Notes under the pieces: generated by a model
What the model was told of the DNA's origin: nothing
Seen by the model: only the letters and a program-made list of their open reading frames with translations
The model's database searches: none
Position numbers and translations under genes: made by a program
From: Pseudomonadota bacterium
GTDB taxonomy: Bacteria; Myxococcota_A; Polyangia; GCA-2747355
Assembly (NCBI GenBank): GCA_002747355.1
Contig: PDPC01000007.1
Span: 1-43,656 of the forward strand
DNA length: 43,656 bases
Direction of reading: 5' to 3'
Part shown: in pieces, positions 18,055-26,659 of the stretch
Position numbering within the stretch: position 1 is the stretch's first letter
Layout: every line of letters starts with the position of its first letter

Positions 18055-18158
18055 CTAGAGCGCTGACCACCTTACCTCCCGTCGCTGCGCTGGTCTGCGA
18101 AATCACAGCGGTTGTTGCTCGTCGGTTGCTTGCTACCAGCAGGCGCCCTTCTCTCTAG
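18055..18158 (-). repeat. MITE-like palindromic element, copy C (truncated)
   Basis: Begins CTAGAGCGCTGACCACC and continues through the CCTCCCGTCGC and ATCACAGCGGTTG parts of the consensus. It stops after GGCGCCCTTCTC, where a CTAG (18155-18158) follows. The distal ~60 bp and second terminal repeat are missing. It lies between parS site 2 and rsmG, downstream of both flanking genes. Confidence 0.75.
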
Positions 18159-18246
18159 ACGGTTGAGCGCGGCCTGCGCCCCAAGCCATCCTCTTAGGAG
18201 CACCTCTACAATTCCCTCCCGTCGCCGTACCACCCGTCGCCCTACC

Positions 18247-19149
18247 TCATAGCCGCTGGAAGGCGAGCAGCTGCCGTTTTCGCCCGTCGGCGAGCTCCCA
18301 GTGGTGTTTCTGACAGAGCTCGAGCTCGTGATGCTCGAGGGCTTGGTCGAGTTCCTCGCCGGCGATGAAGACGAAGACGGTCCCGCTCCGGGCCACGAGC
18401 GGCGCGGCGCGCCCCAGCCACTCCGCGGGTGTGAAGGTGGCCAACGACCAGGCGGCGTAGAAGGGTTCGAAGGCCTCGCGTCCCACGAGCTGCTCGAGGC
18501 GCTCGTCGAAGACGGCACAACCAGAGATGGAGAGCTCATGGAGCGCGGAGCGGAGAAAGGTGGCCTTGCGCCTACGTGCTTCAACGAGGGTCAGACGTCG
18601 CTCAGGCTGGAGGGCGAGCAAGGGAAGCGCTGGCAGGCCACCGCCGCTGCCTACGTCGAGGTAAGGTCTGCTCTTCTCGTCGTTAACCGCGGTGGTCTGG
18701 CGAGCGTTCTGAGGTTTAGACAGCGGACGGCAGTGCTGTGCCTGGCGACGGGAGGCATGTGCAGGGGTCCTCCTAGAACTGGCTCTCGTCTGGCTATGCC
18801 TCAGGGAGTTCTCCGGACCCATATGGCTCATGCCTTCGCCTACGCTGTCAGCTCGGAAGCTCAGCTGCCGGCTCGGCCGCGGGCTCGTAGGGGCACTCTC
18901 GAGCTCAATGCTTGCTCGCTCGAGGGTGCAAAGCGCGCGATGCAAAAAGAAGGCGTCGGCGAGATGGCGTCGGATCAGCTCGCCAGCTTCGCGGCTGCCG
19001 GTGAGTCGGATACGCTGGCCCCAGCGTTCGAGCAGCGCGAAGTAGGTGGCGAGCCTTCGACGCTGCTCGTCGTCGAGGTCGAAGCCGAGGCGCCTCGACT
19101 CGGTTTGGATGCTCTCTTCGATCGCGATCTCGCAAGCCTCATCTGACAT
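18247..19149 (-). CDS. rsmG: 16S rRNA m7G527 methyltransferase RsmG with an internal insertion
   Basis: RsmG (GidB) methylates N7 of G527 in 16S rRNA using SAM. The family core is present: RLATYFALLERWGQRIRLTG, RRHLADAFF, the SAM-binding loop YLDVGSGGGLPALPL and LVEARRRKATFLR. The chosen start, MSDEACEIAI, has GGAGG 8 nt upstream. The 300-residue product is about 80 residues too long. The excess lies between RALCTLERA and YLDVGSG (nucleotides about 18673-18909) and is an Arg/Ser/Pro-rich stretch encoded partly by the dispersed repeat also seen at 1057-1117. It is in frame and has no stop, so the enzyme may tolerate it as a surface loop. Activity is untested. Confidence 0.88.
   Translation of the reverse strand: MSDEACEIAIEESIQTESRRLGFDLDDEQRRRLATYFALLERWGQRIRLTGSREAGELIRRHLADAFFLHRALCTLERASIELESAPTSPRPSRQLSFRADSVGEGMSHMGPENSLRHSQTRASSRRTPAHASRRQAQHCRPLSKPQNARQTTAVNDEKSRPYLDVGSGGGLPALPLLALQPERRLTLVEARRRKATFLRSALHELSISGCAVFDERLEQLVGREAFEPFYAAWSLATFTPAEWLGRAAPLVARSGTVFVFIAGEELDQALEHHELELCQKHHWELADGRKRQLLAFQRL
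18708..18768 (+). repeat. second dispersed repeat family, copy 2, inside rsmG
   Basis: TCTGAGGTTTAGACAGCGG, then CGGCAGTGCTGTGCC and a GGCGACGGGAGG stretch, closely match 1057-1117. On the coding (minus) strand of rsmG it is read in frame and contributes residues such as HCRPLS. The surrounding ~175 bp of the insertion has no second copy in this window, so the true element may be longer. Confidence 0.7.
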
Positions 19150-19335
19150 CACCACGTCCTCCAACGATCGATCGACGCTAGCGCGTGATGGTTGGGGGAT
19201 ACAGCTGAAAGGCCGAGCAGCCTCCATTTTCTTGTCAACCACTTTCGTCTACATGGCTGACATTAGAGCGCTGTCGGCCTCTCGGTTCTTGGGTCGCGGT
19301 GCGCGCTTTGTCCCGAGGCGTCGATATGCGACATT

Positions 19336-20238
19336 GTGTCGGTGACGACAGCGCGTTTTGGCAAATACCAGCTCCTCGAACACCTCGCCTCTGGCGGGAT
19401 GGCCGACATCTACCTGGCTCGGGCGGCGACGATGAACGGCGCTGAGCGGCTGCTGGTGATCAAACGCATCCACGCCGAGAAGGCGCAGGACCCGCGCTTC
19501 GTCGAGCTCTTCATGCGTGAGGCCCGGATGGCGGCGCTGCTGGAGCATCCGAACCTCGTTCAGACCTACGACGTCGGCCGGATCGAAGGCGAGTACTTTT
19601 TGGTGATGGAGTACCTCCATGGTCTCGATCTGCAGCAGCTCGTGCTGGCATGTCAGCGAAGGGGGATGGTCAAGCCTCCGCTCTCGGTCAGCTTGGCGGT
19701 GCTCCGAGCGCTCCTCGCCGGGCTGCACTATGCCCACGACAGGCGCGACTTCGACGGCACGCCGCTAGGCATCATCCACCGCGACGTCACGCCGCAGAAT
19801 GTGCGCGTGACCTTCGACGGAGCGGTGAAGCTGCTCGACTTTGGGCTGGTGGCCGCGGGGGCTACGGCGGTGGCTGGCAAGGCGCCCTACATGTCTCCTG
19901 AGCAAGCGCGAGGCGACCTCCTCGATCGTCGCTCGGATATTTTCAGCGCCGGCATCCTGCTCTACGAGCTGACCGTCGGCCGACGTCTCTACCGCGCGCA
20001 GGTCGATCTCGAGGCTCGACAACGGGTGCTTCACGAGCCCACCCCCGACCCCCGCCAGTTCGTCTCCGACTATCCGGAGATGCTGCGTGGGGTGGTGATG
20101 CGCGCGTTGGCCAAGGACCCAGATGGGCGCTTCGAGACCGCGGGCGAGATGGAGACCGCGCTCGCGGCGTTCTGCCGCCAACATGGGCTCGAGCGCCCCC
20201 TCCGCTCGTTCATGAAAGACTTCGAGGACACGCCGTGA
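19336..20238 (+). CDS. Ser/Thr protein kinase, soluble
   Basis: 300-residue Hanks-type kinase consisting of the catalytic domain only; there is no membrane segment or sensor domain. Motifs: Gly-rich loop LASGGMADIYLA (18-29), VIKRI with ATP-binding K43, alpha-C Glu E62, catalytic loop HRDVTPQN (148-155), DFG (168-170) and SPEQ (187-190). The activation loop between DFG and SPE is short (LVAAGATAVAGKAPYM). The start is GTG. Its stop overlaps the GTG of the next gene (GTGA), so the HEAT-repeat protein is probably translationally coupled and may be a partner or substrate. Kinases of this type are numerous in Myxococcota. Confidence 0.93.
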   Translation: MSVTTARFGKYQLLEHLASGGMADIYLARAATMNGAERLLVIKRIHAEKAQDPRFVELFMREARMAALLEHPNLVQTYDVGRIEGEYFLVMEYLHGLDLQQLVLACQRRGMVKPPLSVSLAVLRALLAGLHYAHDRRDFDGTPLGIIHRDVTPQNVRVTFDGAVKLLDFGLVAAGATAVAGKAPYMSPEQARGDLLDRRSDIFSAGILLYELTVGRRLYRAQVDLEARQRVLHEPTPDPRQFVSDYPEMLRGVVMRALAKDPDGRFETAGEMETALAAFCRQHGLERPLRSFMKDFEDTP

Positions 20239-21092
20239 CCTCCCTATGGCGCGGTCGTCGATGCGCTGCGGTCGGTCTATCGTTCGGCCTCGTGCTGGCG
20301 ACCAGCGGCAGCTCGATGGCTCGTCGCGACGTCGCCGCCGAGGTGATCGCTCGCCTACTGAAGCAGCTCGCGACCGGCACCATCGCGGCCCGCGATCGGG
20401 CAGCGCAGCGGCTCTACCTGCTCGGCGACCCACGTGGCAACGCCGGCGTCCTGGCCCTCGCGGAGCATCGCGACCCGATGCGTCGCGCGCGCGGCGTCTG
20501 GGCGCTCTCTGTCGTACGTCCTCCAGGGAGCAAGGCGCTGCTGCTGCGTCGTTCGGGAGACAACGCGCCAGCCGTGCGTCGCGAGGTCGCCCGTGCCCTC
20601 GGCTTGCTGCGCAGCGGAAAGAAGGGCGCCAAGGTGCTGCGGCGGATGCTGGGAGACAAGGTCGGGGCCGTGCGACAGGCCGCCGTCTTCGCGCTGGCTC
20701 GCCTTGGCGTCGTGGGGCTATCGGGTCTACGTCAGGCGCTTCGGGCGAAGCCCCTGGTGCTGAGGTTGCTTGCTGTGCGTGGCTTAGCCGCGAGCAAGCA
20801 GCCGCTCGCCCGCGCGCTGCTGCGCCGCGCGACGAGACGCAACCGGGAGCCTGTTCGTTTGCTCGCCGCCACCGCCCTGGAGCGAAAGGGCGATCCCCTC
20901 GGCGCTCGCACCCTGATCACGCTGGCGACGGCGGGGACGGCTAAGGGCGTACGCTTGCAAGCGATCACGACCCTCGGCAAGGTCAAGACCGCGCAGGCCC
21001 GGCGCGCGCTGCGGCGCCTCGTTCGGGTACGTGATCAGCAGCTGCGTCGGGCCGCAGCGGACGCCCTCGCTCAGCAGCGCGGGTCGCGCTAG
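20235..21092 (+). CDS. secreted/periplasmic HEAT-repeat protein
   Basis: 285 residues. The N-terminus (RGRRCAAVGLSFGLVLATSGSSMA) looks like a signal peptide with cleavage near residue 28. The rest is a run of ~30-residue helical repeats of the HEAT/PBS-lyase type, e.g. AVRREVARALGLL, AVRQAAVFALARLG, LRLLAVRGLA, PVRLLAATALE and QLRRAAADALAQ. Such solenoids bind proteins; no catalytic motif is seen. It is very rich in Arg and Ala. It overlaps the kinase gene by 4 nt. If exported, it would be in a different compartment from the kinase domain, which is odd for a direct substrate. Confidence 0.75.
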   Translation: MTSLWRGRRCAAVGLSFGLVLATSGSSMARRDVAAEVIARLLKQLATGTIAARDRAAQRLYLLGDPRGNAGVLALAEHRDPMRRARGVWALSVVRPPGSKALLLRRSGDNAPAVRREVARALGLLRSGKKGAKVLRRMLGDKVGAVRQAAVFALARLGVVGLSGLRQALRAKPLVLRLLAVRGLAASKQPLARALLRRATRRNREPVRLLAATALERKGDPLGARTLITLATAGTAKGVRLQAITTLGKVKTAQARRALRRLVRVRDQQLRRAAADALAQQRGSR

Positions 21093-21297
21093 AGCGCCGC
21101 GACCACCACGCCACGGCACGAGTCCATCGGAAAAAGACCGCGCATCGGAAAAAAGACGAGTCGTTGGGGTCCTTGACCGCCCAGCACCGAAGGGTTAGCG
21201 TTTTTGCGTCTTTTCGCAGACCTTAGCTGCGAGCGAAGCATGCGGCTGAGGTGCTAAAACCCTCTCTTCAGTACGCCGCGTCCACACCGAGGATGAT

Positions 21298-24200
21298 GTG
21301 AGCAAGCCCAACCTTCTGCTGGTCGACGCGGATGATCGTAACCGACGGGTGCTCGAGGTCAGCCTGCGTAAGGCAGGATTTCTCGTCACGACTTGCATCG
21401 ACGGAGTCGACGCCCTGCACCGCGCTCGTCAAGCCCCTCCCGACGTGATCATCGGCGACACAGAGCTCCCAGAGCTCGATGGATTCGGCCTCTGTCGCGC
21501 TCTACGGGAGGACGTGGCGCTGGCCCAGACGCCGGTGATTCTGATCAGCAGAGAGACGTCTCACGCCGATCGCGCCGCCGGCCTCGAGGCGGGCGCTGAT
21601 GAGTTCCTCTTTCGCCCGGTGTTCATCAAGGAGATCGTCACACGCTGTCGTATGCTCCTCGAGTCGCGGGAGCAGCACCTCGCGGGTGAGCAAGGGTCGT
21701 TCTCCGGTCAGCTCTCCGAGATGTCGGTGGTCGATCTGCTCCAGACCATGGAGCTGGGGCAGAGGTCTGGCGTGATTCATCTTCGCGGTGTCTACGATAA
21801 GCGCGGAGCGATCTACTTCCGTGATGGAAAGGTGATCGACGCAGAGCTAGGGCATCTGCAGGCAGAGGGGGCCGTCTTTCGACTGCTCTTGTGGAACGAG
21901 GCGGACTTCGAGGTCGAGGTCAAAACGATCCGACGCAAAGATGTCGTGCCGCTCTCCAACGAAGAGCTGCTCCTCGAGGGGCTGCGGCGTGTCGACGAGT
22001 GGGCCCGCCTGCTCGAGCAACTCCCTGCGCTGCATACCGTCTTCAAGATCGACTATGGCGCCCTTGGCGAACGCCTGGGCGAGATCCCTGATGAGGTCAA
22101 CTCGATCATCCGGCTCTTCGACGGGCGTCGGACGCTGATGCAGGTCGTTGATGATGGCGACCATGGCGACATCGAGGCGCTGGAGGTGATCAGCAAGCTC
22201 TACTTCGAGGGGCTGATCTACGATGGTCAGCGGCCGAGCAGCTACGAGCGCCCACGCTCGATGACCCGCCTTACCGCTGAACAGGCCGGGATCGTTCCGG
22301 AAGACTCGGCGCCCCTTGACGTCGCGAAAGAGTCGATTTCAGGGGACACGCCGGAGTTGCCCATCCTTCCAAAGACCGTGGCCGCTGCCGAGATGCAGCG
22401 AGCGGCAACAGAGGCAGAGCGCGAGGCCATGCGTGTCCTCGCTGAGTCTCAGGTCGACCTCCCGCAGCTTGACGCAGAGCAAGATGACCCCGAGCCAGAC
22501 GCTGAGGCGTTTGGCGCGGCCGCCGCTGCTGCTGCGGAAGCTGCGACCCGCGACACAAACGAAGCCGAGGACACGGGCTCCCGTTCAGAACCCGCCGACC
22601 CAGAGCTCACCGACATACATGACACGTTCGCGGAGCCCGTCGTCGCGGAGCCGGTCGTCGCGGAGCCCGTCGTCGCGGAGCCCGTCGTCGCGGAGCCGGT
22701 CGTCGCAAAGCCCGTCGTTGCGGAGCCCGTCGTCGCAAAGCCCGTCGTCGCGGAGCCCGTCGTCGATGAACTGGCAGCGCCAACCCCTGTTGCCGAAGAA
22801 GAAGAGCCGGAGGCCACGACGGTCGTTGAGGATCCTGCTCCTGTCGTCGCCGATGAGCAGCCAGCTGACCTCGCCAATGACGGTGCCGAGCGTTCGATGG
22901 AGGCTGCCGTCGACGAGCCCACCGTCGACGAGCCCGCCGTCGACGAGCCCGCCGTCGACGAGCCTGCCGTCGACGAAGACCAGAGACGCCAGACCGAGCC
23001 CTATCAGGCCGTGGAGCTCGAAGCTCCCGACGTCGATCCCGAAGAGATCGCGCGCAGCGTCAGCGACGAAGCGTCAGCAATGGACGTCGTGGCGTCTACG
23101 ACGGAGACGCCATCAGCAAAAGAGCCTGTAGAGACCGCGAGCGAGGAGCCAGCAGAAGAGGAGGAGCCCTCAGCAGAAGAGCCTGTGGATGAGCCATCCA
23201 AGGAAGCACCTGAGACCACTGAAGCGCCAGAGGAGAGCTCAGCACCGCGTCGCAAGCGACGACGACGAGGCAAGCGAAAGCGCCGCCAGAGTCGTGGTCA
23301 AGAGCCCGTCGCCGCGAGGGCGCCAGAGCAGACCGATGGCGAGGCGGGCGCGCCAGAGCAGCTCGATGGCGAGGCGGGCGCGCCAGAGCAGCTCGATGGC
23401 GAGGCGGGCGCGCCAGAGCAGACCGATCGCGAAGCGAACGTCGAGGTCGGCGCGACGGCGGTTGAGCGAGAGGACCAAGCGCTCCCTGCATCCACTGCAG
23501 AGAAGACCAACTCGGACAGCTCGAGCCCGCCGAAAGAGCAGAACCCGAAAGACCAGAAAGAGGTGCTCGGGAACGCAGACCAGAAAGAGGTGCTCGGGAC
23601 CGCGGAGACTGCCTCTGTCGAGACCAATGAAGAAGCAGAGCTCGATCGCTGGCTGGCTGACGAAGAGGCAGAAGATAGCGGTGGTCAGCTGATCCCCTTC
23701 CCACAGAAGCGGGTCCCCAACGGCGCCGAGATCAATCGGGCCGCCGAGGAGGCCGCCGAGCTCGAGGGCGCCGATGATCCGAACGCGGCGTCGATCAACG
23801 TTCATGACGAGGCGTTCTTCGCCTCTGATTATGAACCCGATCCCTACTCGGACCAGCTCTTCGCCGACTTCGAGAGCGAGCGACCTGGAGGCAAGGGAAC
23901 GTGGTGGGCGCTGGCCCTCGTTGTCGTGTTGCTGCTGATCGGTGTGCCGTCTTGGTATTACGGTATTCACAAAAACCCTTACCTGGGTGATGGACCGGCA
24001 CACCTCCAGGTTGATCCCAACCGTCCAAAGACAGGCGCCGCAGAGGGTACCTCGGTCGCGGCGACCCAGCCCAAGGAGCGTGACGCCAGGAGGCGTGACG
24101 CCACCAAGGTCGCGGTCACGACGCCACGGATAGACGCCAAGACAGCGCCGCCCGCTGCTGACAGCGGCGTCAAGGCGGTAACCGCAGATAGCCAGGTGGT

Positions 24201-24693
24201 GGCCGCGCGTAAGCCCGACGCGGCGATGAAGCCCGACGCGGCGATGAAGCCCGACGCGAAGGTCGCCGCTGCGGCCAAACCTGACGCCAGCCTCGCGACG
24301 GCGAAGGCGGACGTGGCGGCGAAGCCCAGCCCCGCGGAGCAATACACGAAGCTGATCGTGGAGGCGCGCGCGCTGATGGCGAAACACCGCCGAGGCAAGG
24401 CCTATCGGCTGCTCTTCAAGGCGCGCAAGCTGAAGCCGGACGGCTGGGAGGCGCTAGACTACCTGAGCTGGCGCGAGTACAACCGCGGACGCCTCAAGCC
24501 CGGCCAGGCGATGGCGAAGAAGGCGCTGGTGGGCAACAAGGACGCTCCCTACGCCAACCTCGTGATGGGCGCCGTGGCCCATGAAGGAGGCAAGAAGGCC
24601 GAGGCCAAGCAGCGCTACCGACGCTTCCTCTCGCTCTGCCCAAAGTGTCCCGAGGTCCGGGATATCACGCAGGCGCTCAAGTCGCTGAAGTAG
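21298..24693 (+). CDS. receiver-DUF4388 protein with repeats, one membrane helix and a TPR-like end
   Basis: 1131 residues. A receiver domain (1-120) has D54 as likely phospho-acceptor, but Arg106 (FRP) replaces the usual conserved Lys. A DUF4388/PATAN-type domain follows (about 133-310; GSFSGQLSEMSVVDLLQTME, RSGVIHL, GAIYFRDGKVIDAELG). A long acidic region contains three repeat arrays: 9 x EPVVA (22633-22767), about 5 x VDEPA (22908-22979) and 4 x a 30-bp GAPEQxDGEA unit (23320-23439), plus a basic patch RRKRRRRGKRKRR. One membrane helix (WWALALVVVLLLIGVPSWYY) is followed by an Ala/Lys/Asp linker with KPDAAM repeats and a C-terminal TPR-like segment. It resembles myxobacterial regulatory/motility proteins in architecture; the exact role is unknown. 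GTG start. Confidence 0.8.
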   Translation: MSKPNLLLVDADDRNRRVLEVSLRKAGFLVTTCIDGVDALHRARQAPPDVIIGDTELPELDGFGLCRALREDVALAQTPVILISRETSHADRAAGLEAGADEFLFRPVFIKEIVTRCRMLLESREQHLAGEQGSFSGQLSEMSVVDLLQTMELGQRSGVIHLRGVYDKRGAIYFRDGKVIDAELGHLQAEGAVFRLLLWNEADFEVEVKTIRRKDVVPLSNEELLLEGLRRVDEWARLLEQLPALHTVFKIDYGALGERLGEIPDEVNSIIRLFDGRRTLMQVVDDGDHGDIEALEVISKLYFEGLIYDGQRPSSYERPRSMTRLTAEQAGIVPEDSAPLDVAKESISGDTPELPILPKTVAAAEMQRAATEAEREAMRVLAESQVDLPQLDAEQDDPEPDAEAFGAAAAAAAEAATRDTNEAEDTGSRSEPADPELTDIHDTFAEPVVAEPVVAEPVVAEPVVAEPVVAKPVVAEPVVAKPVVAEPVVDELAAPTPVAEEEEPEATTVVEDPAPVVADEQPADLANDGAERSMEAAVDEPTVDEPAVDEPAVDEPAVDEDQRRQTEPYQAVELEAPDVDPEEIARSVSDEASAMDVVASTTETPSAKEPVETASEEPAEEEEPSAEEPVDEPSKEAPETTEAPEESSAPRRKRRRRGKRKRRQSRGQEPVAARAPEQTDGEAGAPEQLDGEAGAPEQLDGEAGAPEQTDREANVEVGATAVEREDQALPASTAEKTNSDSSSPPKEQNPKDQKEVLGNADQKEVLGTAETASVETNEEAELDRWLADEEAEDSGGQLIPFPQKRVPNGAEINRAAEEAAELEGADDPNAASINVHDEAFFASDYEPDPYSDQLFADFESERPGGKGTWWALALVVVLLLIGVPSWYYGIHKNPYLGDGPAHLQVDPNRPKTGAAEGTSVAATQPKERDARRRDATKVAVTTPRIDAKTAPPAADSGVKAVTADSQVVAARKPDAAMKPDAAMKPDAKVAAAAKPDASLATAKADVAAKPSPAEQYTKLIVEARALMAKHRRGKAYRLLFKARKLKPDGWEALDYLSWREYNRGRLKPGQAMAKKALVGNKDAPYANLVMGAVAHEGGKKAEAKQRYRRFLSLCPKCPEVRDITQALKSLK

Positions 24694-24713
24694 CTGAAGT
24701 AACGGACTAGCTC

Positions 24714-25799
24714 GTGCGCGTGCTTGGTATCGAGACCTCCTGTGATGAGACCGCCGCCGCGGTCGTGCGCGGCGATGAGATCTGCTCCAACATCGTCTCC
24801 TCGCAGGTCGCCCTCCATCGCCCCTATGGCGGGGTGGTGCCCGAGCTGGCTTCGCGACATCACCTGCAGAACATCGTGCCGGTCGTGCAGCGCGCCCTCG
24901 ACGACGCAGGGGTGACGCTCCCCGAGCTCGACGGCATCGCCGTCACGCGCGGACCAGGCCTGGTCGGGGCGTTGCTGGTTGGCGTGCAACTGGCCAAGTC
25001 GCTCGCCTACGTTCACGGGCTGCCGCTGATCGGGGTCAACCACCTCGAAGGTCACCTCGCCGCGCCGCGGCTGGCCAAGGGCGGCGCCACCATCCCCGAC
25101 CGCCACCTTGCGCTGCTGGTCTCCGGAGGCCATACGGCGCTGGTGCTCGTCGAGCGCTTTGGCGTGTATCGTCTGCTAGGTGCCACCCGCGACGACGCGG
25201 CGGGGGAGGCCTTTGACAAGGTCGCGAAGCTGCTCGACCTCGGCTACCCCGGCGGGCCGGTGATCGAGCGTCTCGCCGAGGGCGGCGATCCCGCGGCGAT
25301 CGCCTTCCCTCGAGCGCTGCCACGAAGAGACGAGCTCGATTTCTCGTTTTCGGGGCTGAAGACCGCCGTAGCGAATTACGTCCGGACTCATGGAGCCCCG
25401 TCGTCAGCCGTCCTCAGCGGTGTTCCCAGCTCGGCGCTCGCGAACCTCTGCGCGAGCTTTCAGCAGGCGGTCGCCGATGTGCTGGTCAACAAGACCCTCC
25501 GCGCTGCGCAGCAGCGAAGGGTCAAGGCGGTCGTCGCGGGCGGTGGCGTGCTCGCCAACCGCACGCTGCGTTCGGCCCTCTTTGAGGCTTGCGAAGCCCG
25601 CCAGCTGGCGCTCTTCATACCACCGCTGTCGCTCTGCACCGACAACGCCGCGATGATCGCGGCCGCCGGCGCGCGGCGCCTCATGGCTGGCGAGCGCAGC
25701 GGCACCGACCTCAACGCCCAAGCGCGACTTCCCCTCGACGCTCTCGACCCGCCTCCGCCAGACCCCTCTTCATCTCGGGGCGGCGAGGCCCCCGTATGA
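24714..25799 (+). CDS. tsaD: tRNA N6-adenosine threonylcarbamoyltransferase
   Basis: 361-residue ASKHA-fold protein that transfers threonylcarbamoyl to A37 of ANN-decoding tRNAs, acting with TsaB and TsaE. Motifs: GIETSCDETAAAVV (5-18), metal-binding HLEGH (110-114), VSGGHT (136-141) and the C-terminal NAAMIAAAGARRL. Length is slightly above the family norm, with a Pro/Ser-rich tail. The start is GTG. The stop TGA overlaps the rsmA ATG (ATGA), indicating coupling. A second in-frame stop after a duplicated CTGAAGTA at the end of the preceding gene leaves a 20-nt gap. Confidence 0.96.
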   Translation: MRVLGIETSCDETAAAVVRGDEICSNIVSSQVALHRPYGGVVPELASRHHLQNIVPVVQRALDDAGVTLPELDGIAVTRGPGLVGALLVGVQLAKSLAYVHGLPLIGVNHLEGHLAAPRLAKGGATIPDRHLALLVSGGHTALVLVERFGVYRLLGATRDDAAGEAFDKVAKLLDLGYPGGPVIERLAEGGDPAAIAFPRALPRRDELDFSFSGLKTAVANYVRTHGAPSSAVLSGVPSSALANLCASFQQAVADVLVNKTLRAAQQRRVKAVVAGGGVLANRTLRSALFEACEARQLALFIPPLSLCTDNAAMIAAAGARRLMAGERSGTDLNAQARLPLDALDPPPPDPSSSRGGEAPV

Positions 25800-26659
25800 G
25801 CGACGACGGCTATCGAGCACCAGCCGAGCTGATGCGTCGTTATGGGCTGGCGGCGAAGAAATCATGGGGCCAGTGCTTCCTCCATGAGCCAAGCATCGCT
25901 CGACGTATCGTCACCGCGATAGGCGCCAGCGAAGACGAGACCGTGGTGGAGATCGGGGCAGGGCTGGGGGCGCTGACGGGCCTGCTCGCGCGTCGCCACC
26001 GTCGGGTCGTCGCGATCGAGCGCGACCGCGATCTGGTCGCCGTGTTGCGCGAGGCGCTTGCCGACGAGCCGAACATCGAGCTTCACGAGGCCAACGCCCT
26101 GACCTTCGACTTCGGCAGCGTCGGCGAGGCGCTCCACGTCGTGGGGAACCTGCCCTACAACATCAGCAGCCCGCTGCTCTTTCATCTGCTTGCCCATCGA
26201 CCGGTTGTGCGCAGCGCGACGGTGATGCTGCAGCGCGAGCTCGCTCAGCGCCTGACAGCGCGGCCCGGCAGTCGGCTCTACGGCGCGCCGACGATCACCC
26301 TTGGGCTCCGTGCGCGCATCGCCACCGTTTTGCAGGTCAGGCGTGGAGCGTTTCTGCCCCCGCCGAACGTCGACTCGACGGTGATCCACCTCGACTTCTC
26401 CGTCGCTACGACGCTCACCCCAGCCGCTGACGCCTTGCTCGAGCGGGTCGTCCGCGGCGCTTTCTCGGCGCGACGCAAGAAGCTGCGCAAGGCCCTCTCT
26501 GCTCACTTCGCGATGGATGTTCTCGATGCCGCGTTCGCAGCAGCCGAGATCGACAGCGGCCTGCGCGCCGAGATGCTGTCTTTGGGTGACTTCGCGCGCT
26601 TGACCGAGGCGATCGCCATGGAGGCGAAGGATGTCGGCTTGGAGGCGAAGGGTGGCTGA
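25796..26659 (+). CDS. rsmA: 16S rRNA dimethyladenosine transferase
   Basis: 287-residue KsgA/RsmA, which dimethylates A1518 and A1519 of 16S rRNA. Motifs: KKSWGQCFLHEPSIARRIV (the family usually has KxxGQNFL), SAM-binding VVEIGAGLGALTGLL, catalytic NLPYNISSPLLF (the N-L-P-Y motif) and GAFLPPPNVDSTVIHL. The start is the ATG overlapping the tsaD stop; the longer upstream frame is antisense-like Arg-rich noise. The C-terminal end overlaps the start region of the DUF2085 gene. Confidence 0.95.
   Translation: MSDDGYRAPAELMRRYGLAAKKSWGQCFLHEPSIARRIVTAIGASEDETVVEIGAGLGALTGLLARRHRRVVAIERDRDLVAVLREALADEPNIELHEANALTFDFGSVGEALHVVGNLPYNISSPLLFHLLAHRPVVRSATVMLQRELAQRLTARPGSRLYGAPTITLGLRARIATVLQVRRGAFLPPPNVDSTVIHLDFSVATTLTPAADALLERVVRGAFSARRKKLRKALSAHFAMDVLDAAFAAAEIDSGLRAEMLSLGDFARLTEAIAMEAKDVGLEAKGG

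Noticed and set aside
23239-24387. 382-codon minus-strand frame inside the receiver-DUF4388 gene
   Set aside because: Composition mirrors the repeat and linker codons of the real gene; no domain.
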